In this document: one piece after another, positions 1-6,800 of the stretch
Position numbering within the stretch: position 1 is the first letter of the stretch
Layout of the letters: each line of letters opens with the position of its first letter
Assembly: GCA_003224085.1 (NCBI GenBank)
Contig: QHYK01000043.1
Coordinates: 62,001 to 126,000, forward strand
Origin: Acidobacteriota bacterium
Lineage (GTDB): Bacteria; Acidobacteriota; Terriglobia; Acidiferrales; UBA7541
Direction of reading: 5' to 3'
DNA length: 64,000 bases
Notes under the pieces: model-generated
What the model saw: only the letters and a program-made list of their open reading frames with translations
What the model was told of the DNA's origin: nothing
The model's database searches: none
Program-made: the position numbers and the translations under genes

Positions 1-866
1 GGGTACGTCTTCACGCCTAATTCTGATAATTCTTTGGCTACCCACACGCGCAGACGCTTTACTTCGGCAACATACGCTCGCATCCTTGCGGAATCGCTAG
101 CTGCCGCCTCCGCTGCAATCAGCGCAGCCAGATTGACGGGATAAGGCGGCATCGCGCGGCGCACCAGAGCCAGCGACTCCGCGGACGCGAGCACTGCGCC
201 GAGCCGCAGTGATGCGAGCCCGGCAACCTTGGAAAACGTTCGTGCGACAAACAATTGCGAATACTTCTGAATCCACGGCAAAGCGGTGAAATCGGAGAAC
301 TCCGCGTAAGCTTCATCCATCACGACCACCGTTTGCGTTGCCGCCTGCAGGATGCGTCGCAGCTCTTTTTCACCGATTAGCGTGCCCGTCGGATTGTTCG
401 GATTGGCGATAAACAGGACGCGTGGGTTTTTGCGCAGCCCCGCAAGCACTTCCTCGGCTGGAAACTCCATATTCGCGCCGTAGCGGACGGGACAAACTCG
501 CCCCCCGGCGATCTCGGCCCAGTAGCGATACATGGAGAACGTTGGCTCGCAGATCAAAATGCTCGTGCCCGGCTCGACGAACGTGTCAAAGAAAACGCGC
601 AGTGCGTCGTCGCCGCCGTTGGTGAGCAACAACTCTTCGGGGCGGACGCCAAAATAACGCGCCAGCCGTTCGGTAGGCTTCCCATATTCCGGATAGGTTG
701 CCAGTTGCTTGGCCGTGAGCTTTGCGAGCGCGCGCCGTACTGCCGGCGAGCAGCCGGAAGTGTTTTCGTTGAAGTCCAAGCGCATTTTGCCGGTTCGTCC
801 TTCGGCGGGCGCCTCGTACGTGTGGCGATTCAGGATGGCTTGGCGCACCGGCAAACGCACTTTCAT
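1..866 (-). CDS. hisC: Histidinol-phosphate aminotransferase, C-terminus beyond window
   Basis: PLP-dependent enzyme converting imidazole-acetol phosphate plus glutamate to histidinol phosphate. It is absent from the ORF track because the frame runs off the left edge. Reading the minus strand from the ATG at 866 gives [11 protein letters not shown], then LDFNENTSGCSP, the NPNNPTG motif near the PLP site, DEAYAEF, and the SKVAGLASLRLG stretch that carries the Schiff-base lysine in this family. About 288 residues are present of a usual ~360. The ATG overlaps the hisD stop as ATGA, so it is the fourth structural gene of the his operon and probably translationally coupled. Family assignment is secure; the missing C-terminus cannot be judged. 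Confidence 0.93.
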   Translation of the reverse strand, partial: MKVRLPVRQAILNRHTYEAPAEGRTGKMRLDFNENTSGCSPAVRRALAKLTAKQLATYPEYGKPTERLARYFGVRPEELLLTNGGDDALRVFFDTFVEPGTSILICEPTFSMYRYWAEIAGGRVCPVRYGANMEFPAEEVLAGLRKNPRVLFIANPNNPTGTLIGEKELRRILQAATQTVVVMDEAYAEFSDFTALPWIQKYSQLFVARTFSKVAGLASLRLGAVLASAESLALVRRAMPPYPVNLAALIAAEAAASDSARMRAYVAEVKRLRVWVAKELSELGVKTY

Positions 867-2116
867 CGGCGGATCCTCACGGCATTGCGATGAGCCATCA
901 GGCCTTCGGCTTCCGCAAGAGTCTCTACGGCCTCGGCGAGATGGAGAAATCCCCTATCGGTGATGGTTTGCACGCTGATGCATTTTACAAAGTCGGCCGT
1001 CGAAAGTCCGCCGCGCCTGCGCGCCCAACCGCCCGTAGGCAGAACGTGATTGCTCCCTGTGGCGTAATCGCCGAGCGGCTGGGCTCCCCACGGACCAAGA
1101 AACACGGTCCCCGTCGCCCGAACTCTCGAAAGCGACTTTGCTCCATTTTCCGGAAGACTAAGATGTTCGGGGGCGAAACGATTGATGAATTCGCACGCCT
1201 GTTCAGCCGATTCCGCTATTAGGATTGCCCCTGAAAGTCGAGTCGAGCTGTGAGCTGCACCGTTCGGGAGTTGCGCGAGCTGTTTTTGGATTTCACGTTG
1301 AACCTCGCGGGCAAGAGCATCTGAAGTCGTGACAAAAAAGCTTGCCGCGTCCCTGGCATGTTCCGCTTGGGCAAGAAGGTCAGCCGCAATCCAGCGTGCA
1401 TTGCCATGCTCCGCAAACACAATGGCCTCTGTGGGACCAGCTGGCAAATCGATCGCGCACTCGCTGCTCACGATCTGCTTGGCCGCAGTGACGTACTTGT
1501 TCCCGGGGCCAAAAATCTTGTCAACGCGCGGCACACTTTTGGTTCCGTAGGCCAGCGCGGCGATGGCTTGAGCCCCGCCGATGCGGGCGATCCGTTCCAC
1601 CCCCAGAATCCCCGCCGTGGCCAGCAACTCAGGATTCGGTTTGGGGCAAACGGCGACGATGTTCGGCACGCCCGCAACTTTTGCAGGAACAACGGTCATC
1701 ACCAGCGTCGAAACGAGCGAAAATCTGCCCCCTGGGACGTAACAGCCGATCGCTTCGATCGGCCTGACAACCTGATGAATCTTCACTCCGGGCGTGGTTT
1801 CGACAGTCCAGCGGCGAGGAAGCTGTTTTTCGGCCACGCGCCGAACGTTGGCCGCAGCTTTCTCGACGGCTTTTCGAAACTTCGCACTGGTTTCTCTTTG
1901 GGCGGCGCGGATTCCCTTTTGCGTGACCCAAACGCCGGTTTTGGTCAAGTCGGTATAATCGAATTTCTTTGTGTAGGCAAAAAGTGCGGCATCCCCCCTC
2001 TTTCGCACATCGGCAACAATTTGCGCGGCAATCGCCTGTGCTTCGGTGTCTGGCCGCGCGCGACGCGCCAGCAACCACTTTTCCGCTTGAGGCGTGAGCT
2101 TGAGAATTTTCATCAC
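863..2116 (-). CDS. hisD: Histidinol dehydrogenase
   Basis: Catalyses the last two steps of histidine synthesis, oxidising L-histidinol to L-histidine with two NAD+ and a zinc ion; cytoplasmic. The 417 residues match the usual ~430. Visible family blocks are [12 protein letters not shown], the [12 protein letters not shown] loop, [13 protein letters not shown] and the near-C-terminal FAPEHLSL containing the catalytic Glu-His. The start (MMKILKLT) overlaps the hisG stop by 4 bp, and its own TGA overlaps hisC's ATG. Two adjacent ATGs are possible starts. Nothing is degenerate; expression should follow the upstream histidine attenuator. Confidence 0.96.
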   Translation of the reverse strand: MMKILKLTPQAEKWLLARRARPDTEAQAIAAQIVADVRKRGDAALFAYTKKFDYTDLTKTGVWVTQKGIRAAQRETSAKFRKAVEKAAANVRRVAEKQLPRRWTVETTPGVKIHQVVRPIEAIGCYVPGGRFSLVSTLVMTVVPAKVAGVPNIVAVCPKPNPELLATAGILGVERIARIGGAQAIAALAYGTKSVPRVDKIFGPGNKYVTAAKQIVSSECAIDLPAGPTEAIVFAEHGNARWIAADLLAQAEHARDAASFFVTTSDALAREVQREIQKQLAQLPNGAAHSSTRLSGAILIAESAEQACEFINRFAPEHLSLPENGAKSLSRVRATGTVFLGPWGAQPLGDYATGSNHVLPTGGWARRRGGLSTADFVKCISVQTITDRGFLHLAEAVETLAEAEGLMAHRNAVRIRR

Positions 2117-2985
2117 AACACGATTTTGTTTAAGGGATACTCGACAATCCCTTGCGCTTTCGCTGCTTTCAGTTTTGGCAAAATCTGCCGCACAACCGCT
2201 TCTTCGATTATCGTGTTGACCGCCACCCAGTCCGGATCGCTCAAGGCGGAAATCGTCGGCTTCTTGAGCGCCGGCAGCACGCCCAGGACTCCGGGCAAAT
2301 CGTCGCGATGCACGTTGAGAAGCAAGCCCACTTTACTCGCCGCCGCGATGGCTCCCTGCAGCATCAGTATCAAGTTCTCAGCTTTTTGACGCTTCCAGCA
2401 GTCCGCCGCCGCAGGGCGGTTCATGATGAAGACCGTCGCGGATTCGAGAACTGTATCCACGATCCGCAGGCGGTTGGCGCGCAGCGACGAACCCGTTTCT
2501 GTTACTTCTACAATCGCATCCGCAAGTTGCGGCACCTTCACTTCCGTAGCGCCCCACGAGAACTCCACGCGAGCCTTAACGGCGTGTTTGGCCAGATATT
2601 TTTCCGTGATTCGCACAACTTCCGTGGCAACCACCTTCCCCTCCAAGTCCCGCGGTCCTCGAATTGCCGAATCCTCCGGAACAGCGAGCACCCAGCGCAC
2701 GCGCGCCAGCCTTTGTTTGGCGTAAACCAGTTCGGACAGCTCCTCCACGTCGGCCTCCGTCTCCACCACCCAATCGTGCCCGGTGATTCCGGCGTCGAGA
2801 GTTCCTGATTCAACGTAGCGCGCCATTTCCTGGGCGCGCACCATTAAGCATTCGATTTCAGGATCATCGATCGTGGGGACGTAGCTGCGCGAACTTAGTG
2901 CGATTTTCCAGCCCGCCCGAGCAAAAAGATCGAGGGTCGCTTCTTGCAGGCTCCCTTTAGGAATTCCTAGCTTTAGCAGGCTCAT
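2113..2985 (-). CDS. hisG: ATP phosphoribosyltransferase, long form
   Basis: First committed enzyme of histidine synthesis, joining ATP and PRPP. The ORF track extends to 3210, but the first 75 residues there are the shadow of hisI. The true start is [14 protein letters not shown] at 2985, whose ATG overlaps the hisI TGA as ATGA. This gives 290 residues. The length and the C-terminal segment ([15 protein letters not shown] through the end) indicate the long, HisZ-independent form with a C-terminal regulatory domain that binds histidine for feedback inhibition. The catalytic domain has GITGHDW and the PRPP-side region [12 protein letters not shown]. Confidence 0.95.
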   Translation of the reverse strand: MSLLKLGIPKGSLQEATLDLFARAGWKIALSSRSYVPTIDDPEIECLMVRAQEMARYVESGTLDAGITGHDWVVETEADVEELSELVYAKQRLARVRWVLAVPEDSAIRGPRDLEGKVVATEVVRITEKYLAKHAVKARVEFSWGATEVKVPQLADAIVEVTETGSSLRANRLRIVDTVLESATVFIMNRPAAADCWKRQKAENLILMLQGAIAAASKVGLLLNVHRDDLPGVLGVLPALKKPTISALSDPDWVAVNTIIEEAVVRQILPKLKAAKAQGIVEYPLNKIVL

Positions 2986-3371
2986 CGGCGTTTCTCCGTT
3001 CCGTAAACTTCGGCGGGCGAAAACGTCCGATCGGTAATAATCTTCGCGTTGCCTCCGGAGTCCAGGGCGCGAAAGAAGCAGCTCCGATACCCTTCGTGGC
3101 ACACGCCCGGTCCAACGGCTTCGACGCGCACCAGCAGCGCATCCGCGTCGCAATCCACGCGAATCTCGCGGACGCGCAAGACGTGCCCGCTGGATTCCCC
3201 CTTTTTCCAAAGCTTGTTTCGGGAGCGACTGAAAAACACGACTTCGCCCGAGCGTTGCGTCTCGCTCAGCGAATCCTCGTTCATGAAGCCGAGCATTAGA
3301 ACCTCGCCGCTTCGCTCGTCCTGAATAATGGCTGGCACCAGCCCGCCGCCTTTGTGAAAGTCAATATTCAT
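2982..3371 (-). CDS. hisI: Phosphoribosyl-AMP cyclohydrolase
   Basis: Opens the purine ring of phosphoribosyl-AMP in the third step of histidine synthesis. The 129 residues correspond to a stand-alone HisI without a fused HisE pyrophosphohydrolase, which must be encoded elsewhere. The metal-binding block [27 protein letters not shown] carries the CDxD aspartates and the Cys residues that bind Mg/Zn. It is the first structural gene of the operon, about 96 bases after the leader-peptide stop and just past the attenuator terminator, so its transcription should depend on leader-peptide translation. Confidence 0.95.
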   Translation of the reverse strand: MNIDFHKGGGLVPAIIQDERSGEVLMLGFMNEDSLSETQRSGEVVFFSRSRNKLWKKGESSGHVLRVREIRVDCDADALLVRVEAVGPGVCHEGYRSCFFRALDSGGNAKIITDRTFSPAEVYGTEKRR

Positions 3372-3400
3372 TCCCGTTGCCTCCCGAATTTTTCAGCTGT

Positions 3401-3439
3401 AAAAACAAAAAACCCGCCAGGCTTTGCTGCGCCGGCGGG
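3401..3439 (-). terminator. his operon attenuator terminator
   Basis: On the minus strand CCCGCCGGC...GCCTGGCGGG forms a GC-rich stem with one bulged base, followed directly by TTTTTTGTTTTT. It lies between the histidine-rich leader ORF and hisI. This is the geometry of an intrinsic terminator used for attenuation: ribosome stalling at the His codons should favour an alternative fold and read-through into hisI. The competing antiterminator helix was not worked out. Confidence 0.85.
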
Positions 3440-3467
3440 CCGAAGGGTGCTTTGTTCTAGCGCGTTG

Positions 3468-3548
3468 CTATGCACACCTCAGCGGGCGCGGCGTGTGGCC
3501 GTGATGATGATGGTGACGATGCGCCCGGAATGTGCGCTTGCGTTCCAT
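3468..3548 (-). CDS. hisL: his operon leader peptide
   Basis: A 26-codon ORF, too short for the track, encoding [26 protein letters not shown]. Seven of 26 residues are histidine, clustered as HRHHHHHGH, the hallmark of a histidine operon leader peptide. The stop lies about 28 nt before the terminator stem and hisI follows. Its ATG is only about 5 nt from the predicted transcription start and no Shine-Dalgarno is visible, so translation would be leaderless or nearly so. The peptide itself probably has no function; the His codons sense charged tRNA-His. Confidence 0.9.
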   Translation of the reverse strand: MERKRTFRAHRHHHHHGHTPRPLRCA

Positions 3549-3559
3549 TGCGAGATTCA

Positions 3560-3588
3560 AAAATAAGGCAAATCTATGTGCATGTCAA
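3560..3588 (-). promoter_or_regulatory. Promoter of the his operon
   Basis: Minus strand: TTGACA (3588-3583), a 17-nt spacer, then TATTTT (3565-3560). The -35 is a perfect sigma70 consensus with ideal spacing. The expected start near 3553 lies just upstream of the leader-peptide ATG at 3548, which fits the attenuator layout. Confidence 0.82.
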
Positions 3589-3718
3589 CCGCGGTCTGCT
3601 TACGACCGGCTCGGTCCGGTCGAGCCATGGTTTCTACCATTTGTTTTGTTGTACGATTCTGGATGGGGGCCCCAGACTTGCTAGAATTGTATGTGCACAA
3701 TGGCTGAGGGGAACCTAC

Positions 3719-4114
3719 ATGACAGAAAAGGTTAAAAAAGATGAGCTGGCCTGGAAGAATCGGCTTACTCCGAATCAATACTACGTGACCCGGCAAAAGG
3801 GAACCGAGCCTCCTTTCACAGGAGAATACGAGGATACAGAGACGCCTGGAACGTACAAATGCGTATGCTGCGGCCAGCCCCTATTTCGCTCGGAGACGAA
3901 ATACCATTCCGGCTCCGGCTGGCCCAGTTTCTACGCCCCCGCCAATCCAGAAGCCGTTGAAGAGGAATCCGACACCAGCCACGGCATGCGCCGCACAGAG
4001 GCGAAATGCAGCCGCTGCGATGCCCACCTGGGTCATGTTTTTGATGATGGCCCCCAGCCCACGGGATTGCGCTATTGCATCAACTCGGCCGCACTGGATC
4101 TGCAAGAAGACTAA
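3719..4114 (+). CDS. msrB: Peptide-methionine (R)-S-oxide reductase
   Basis: Reduces the R-epimer of methionine sulfoxide in proteins. The track ORF begins at 3470 in the his leader region; the real start is [12 protein letters not shown] at 3719, giving 131 residues, normal for a single-domain MsrB. Zinc is bound by two CxxC pairs (CVCCGQ and CSRCDAH). Catalytic-domain motifs are HSGSGWPSF, the GHVFDDGP loop and RYCINSAAL with the catalytic Cys. No MsrA domain is fused. No signal peptide is seen, so it is cytoplasmic. It is divergent from the his operon and closed by an immediate terminator, so it is probably monocistronic. Confidence 0.95.
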   Translation: MTEKVKKDELAWKNRLTPNQYYVTRQKGTEPPFTGEYEDTETPGTYKCVCCGQPLFRSETKYHSGSGWPSFYAPANPEAVEEESDTSHGMRRTEAKCSRCDAHLGHVFDDGPQPTGLRYCINSAALDLQED

Positions 4115-4157
4115 AGCGCCTCAGTCGAAACCGAGGCGCTCTTCTTCATTTTTCTTG
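4115..4157 (+). terminator. Intrinsic terminator of msrB
   Basis: AGCGCCTC (4115-4122) pairs with GAGGCGCT (4133-4140) around a 10-nt loop, followed by a pyrimidine/T-rich tract (CTTCTTCATTTTT). It begins at the base after the msrB stop codon and also faces the convergent small gene ending at 4177. Confidence 0.75.
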
Positions 4158-4176
4158 CTCAAGGGAATCAGAGAAA

Positions 4177-4443
4177 TCAAGCTGCCGGGCAGGAACACGC
4201 CACCATTTCTGCAACCGGGCTGCGTTCCCAGACGGCAATCAGCAGCACCTTCGTTCCTGACGGATACTTGAACACATAGTAGGTATAGGCGCGGCCCTGG
4301 ACTTCATAAAAGTTAGGCCGGCGCGGATCGGGGCGCGACGGAGCCCCGCTGGTCAAAAGCTGGCGCAATTCCTCAACCTGCTCTTGCGAGTGATTTCGCA
4401 GGTCTTCCAATAGGGGCGGTTGTTTTGTAACTGGCATCGTCAT
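4177..4443 (-). CDS. Conserved small hypothetical protein
   Basis: I do not recognise a named family. The track start at 4662 gives an odd Cys- and Arg-rich N-terminus. The ATG at 4443 (MTMPVTKQPPLLEDL) has GGAG about eight bases upstream and yields 88 residues. The protein has a short acidic helix (EDLRNHSQEQVEELRQLL), a proline-rich linker, then a compact beta-rich half (FYEVQGRAYTYYVFKYPSGTKVLLIAVWE). It ends in CSCPAA. No signal peptide or membrane segment. It converges on msrB. The call rests on coding appearance and the ribosome site only. Confidence 0.6.
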   Translation of the reverse strand: MTMPVTKQPPLLEDLRNHSQEQVEELRQLLTSGAPSRPDPRRPNFYEVQGRAYTYYVFKYPSGTKVLLIAVWERSPVAEMVACSCPAA

Positions 4444-4852
4444 TAGGTTGCTCCGCCACATTCCAGCTATCTTCTCCTCATCTACATAGACGAAAGAAAC
4501 GCCAAAATGTTTCATGCGTTGCAAAGACTTGTGTGCATTTCGCAGACAAATTGGCCGGTGAGCTATTTTTGTCGAATCGCAGAGAAGGCTCAGTTTCTGC
4601 TGCCAAAAGGTCTCAAACCCGAAGTTCCTCTTTTCGCGCCCAAAACATCCGCAGGCTCGCAATGCGGATAAACCTCAGGACGTGCTGGCCGTACCGGAAA
4701 TTACCCACGGAATTCCTGCGTATTCCCAGTTTCCTCTCTGGCCGTTTTTTGGTGTAATAGGTGGCGTGTTAGTACCTTCGTCGGTACTTGCGCGGCGCAT
4801 GCTTCCTTGAGATAGTGCCGTGCGGATCCTTCAAAGAGAGGGATGCTCAAAA
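4444..4852. other. Intergenic region with one small inverted repeat
   Basis: No convincing gene. ORF-track entries here look like noise. AGTACC-TTCGTC-GGTACT (4771-4788) is a perfect 6-bp inverted repeat about 65 bp before the next small gene and could be an operator or short hairpin; there is no T-run, so it is not a terminator. Confidence 0.4.
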
Positions 4853-5047
4853 GTGGCAAAAGAAGATAAGGACGGGTTTTCCAGGGACCGTCGCCGGAAG
4901 CACCACCATTGGCTGGTCAGCGTGTACTATGCCGATGGCGAGAAGTTCGGCCGCGTGTACACCGACAAAGACAAAGCTACACGCTTCGCAGAACGCCAGC
5001 GCCGCTCGCCAGTGGTAAAGACTGCTCGCGTTACCCAGGTCTCCTGA
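4853..5047 (+). CDS. Small basic hypothetical protein
   Basis: A 64-residue product if the GTG at 4853 is used (VAKEDKDGFSRDRRRKHHH); GAGAGGGA lies about 10 nt upstream. The track's ATG at 4820 adds an unlikely 11-residue tail. The sequence is basic at the N-terminus and then reads like a small beta-sheet domain (HHWLVSVYYADGEKFGRVYTDKDKATRFAERQ). The overlapping ORF 4788-5018 in another frame has a noise-like composition and was discarded. Family unknown; no membrane segment. It precedes tRNA-Gly on the same strand. Confidence 0.5.
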   Translation: MAKEDKDGFSRDRRRKHHHWLVSVYYADGEKFGRVYTDKDKATRFAERQRRSPVVKTARVTQVS

Positions 5048-5132
5048 TCACTTTGGCAGTGCTGCATTGATTGCTCCGTTCCGCGCGGGTTTGTAGCTGC
5101 TCGTCAGGCGTGCTATAAGAAGAAGGTACTTA

Positions 5133-5207
5133 GGCGGCCTTAGTATAGTGGTAGTACGGAACCTTGCCAAGGTTCAGGTGTCGGTTCGATTCCGATAGGC
5201 CGCTCCA
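5133..5207 (+). tRNA. tRNA-Gly (GCC)
   Basis: GCGGCCT pairs with AGGCCGC as the 7-bp acceptor stem, with U73 as discriminator (normal for Gly) and an encoded CCA at 5205-5207. The anticodon arm is GAACC-TTGCCAA-GGTTC with GCC at 5166-5168; the T arm carries GGTTCGATTCC. The D arm is AGTATAGTGGTAGTAC. All four arms fold, so it looks intact. Confidence 0.95.
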
Positions 5208-5531
5208 ACATTCTAAAGGACTTCGCGCCACCGCCTCATTTTCCATATTTTCCAAAACTACAATTTGTTGCCAATCTTGGAGGAAAATTCGGCTTGTGCG
5301 TGCTCAAGCGGGATCTCTCCCGTGTACAGCGCCGACAATCGCAGCTGACGTATGCCCTATCTGCTGGCGAAGGACGGCGGGGTTTATTCCGGCGAGTTCC
5401 CACCTGCGGTTGCAGCCCCGACGAAGGGCGTGCATACCTGCTTTCTTTAGACCCAGAGTTCTTAGGGCCGGGTGGTTCAAGTGCTTTCATGCCCTCGGCC
5501 GCGGCGGAGAAATTTCCACCTTCACGGTGCG
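5208..5531. other. Intergenic region, nothing recognised
   Basis: ORFs in three frames overlap here without family resemblance or a ribosome site; I see no gene, RNA or repeat that can be supported. Confidence 0.4.
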
Positions 5532-5545
5532 CTATACTCGTATAG
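5532..5545 (+). promoter_or_regulatory. Promoter/operator of the toxin-antitoxin pair
   Basis: CTATAC-TC-GTATAG is a perfect inverted repeat that contains the -10-like hexamer TATACT (5533-5538), 11 bp before the antitoxin ATG. A palindrome over the -10 fits autoregulation by a ribbon-helix-helix antitoxin. The -35 is weak. Confidence 0.55.
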
Positions 5546-5555
5546 CGAGGTGTTT

Positions 5556-5780
5556 ATGTTGGCTATTCGACTGCCGCAGTCCATTGAAAAACGCCTTGAG
5601 AAGCTGGCCCGGCGCACCGGGCGTACCAAAACCTACTATGTCCGTGAAGCTATCCTCGAACATTTGGAGGATCTCGAGGACATGTATCTGGCCGAAGGCG
5701 CGCTGGAACGCGTCCGTAGCGGTGAAGAGCAGACCATCCCGCTAAAGGACGTCGTGAAACGTCATGGCCTACAGCGTTGA
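5556..5780 (+). CDS. RelB/DUF6290-like ribbon-helix-helix antitoxin
   Basis: 74 residues from the ATG at 5556 ([18 protein letters not shown]); GAGG lies a few bases upstream and the track's earlier start is unsupported. The N-terminal beta strand plus two helices ([35 protein letters not shown]) is the ribbon-helix-helix DNA-binding fold. The acidic middle ([16 protein letters not shown]) and the tail would wrap the toxin. It overlaps the downstream toxin gene by 17 bp, as in relBE operons. It should neutralise the toxin and repress the promoter through the adjacent palindrome. Confidence 0.85.
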   Translation: MLAIRLPQSIEKRLEKLARRTGRTKTYYVREAILEHLEDLEDMYLAEGALERVRSGEEQTIPLKDVVKRHGLQR

Positions 5781-6033
5781 GTTGTCAGCCGAGGTTGACC
5801 GGGAACTCGACAAACTCGACGCGCAGCACAGCAAGCGTATTCTGAAGTTCCTTCATGAGCGGGTTGCCAAGCTGGACGATCCATGCAGCATCGGGGAGGC
5901 GCTGCACGGCTCGCGACTTGGAGAGTTCTGGAAATATCGCGTGGGCGATTACCGGCTCATCTGCAAGATCGAAGACGATCGTCTGATGGTTCTGGTCCTC
6001 CGCATCGGAGATCGCAAAGAAATCTATCGCTAG
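5764..6033 (+). CDS. RelE/ParE-family toxin
   Basis: 89 residues, the family's normal size. [19 protein letters not shown], the helix region [11 protein letters not shown], then [37 protein letters not shown] is the classic RelE pattern: a core strand with RVGDYRLI and a terminal R(I)GxRxxxYR. These proteins usually cleave mRNA in the ribosomal A site; some relatives poison gyrase, and the target cannot be told from sequence. The basic residues expected for RelE catalysis (YR in the core, R/K in the C-terminal strand) are present, so it looks active. It overlaps the antitoxin gene. Confidence 0.87.
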   Translation: MAYSVELSAEVDRELDKLDAQHSKRILKFLHERVAKLDDPCSIGEALHGSRLGEFWKYRVGDYRLICKIEDDRLMVLVLRIGDRKEIYR

Positions 6034-6800
6034 CGCGTTACCTGAAACTGTCCTGATGATCCAGCCGCTAGAATCAGCAGCTGCCAATTTGGCCCGGGGA
6101 ATTTGCGCATGAGGCCACCGCAGGGATCTTCAATGCCTACGTGGCAATACAGGTGTGGGCCGGAACTCCTGATCGCACCAAGCCTTTCCGGCTGCGCCTC
6201 GTTCCAGATCGGAGCTTTCCGGCAGTAGCGGCCGGGCGGAGAACGCGGAACTCCCCCTCTACGGTATCAGCCAGAACATTTGAGCGCCCTTGAGTTTGGC
6301 CAATTAGTCGTGACTCGCTAGGCCGACAATAAGGGAAATGCTGGAGTTTCGATCGGTCATTTCCCTGGATACTAGTACCCGCTCGGACCCGCCTAATCGA
6401 CATATCCCAGCGTTTTTCGAATTGAGGCCCGTCCCCACCGAGAAAGTGGCTTGGCGCCGCAAATATCTCCCAAATGGGAGATGCGCGGCAAACCTGCTTG
6501 CTCGATCATCGCGCTCGTCCATAGAACGGTAGAAACGAATAACTGCACCATTACCTTCAGTGCTGAGAAGGAATCCGGGGCCCACCATCTGGGAGGTGGA
6601 AGGCGAAGTCGCTTAGATCATTCCGCAGTGCCTCCGCAATCGGTGGCATCGCAGTCGGTCTCTACAGTTGCCGCTTCCCCGATAAATCGCACTTACGAGT
6701 TAGCGTTGAAGGCGAACAGGAAAGTGTCTTCGACTACAACCGGCAAGATCTCGGACCGCACAGAGTTCGGAGACGAAACTAAAGGAAAAAGGAGACAACC
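6034..6800. other. Long non-coding stretch before the exported DUF11 protein
   Basis: About 770 bases with no gene I can support; the ORFs at 6338, 6451 and the minus-strand ones lack family signal. ATCTCCCA-AA-TGGGAGAT (6465-6482) is a perfect 8-bp inverted repeat and a candidate operator. A strong Shine-Dalgarno (AAGGAGACAACC) sits at the 3' end before 6801. Confidence 0.4.

Noticed and set aside
4533-4757. Plus-strand ORF of 74 aa
   Set aside because: No ribosome site, noise-like composition, overlaps the upstream part of the minus-strand small gene ORF.
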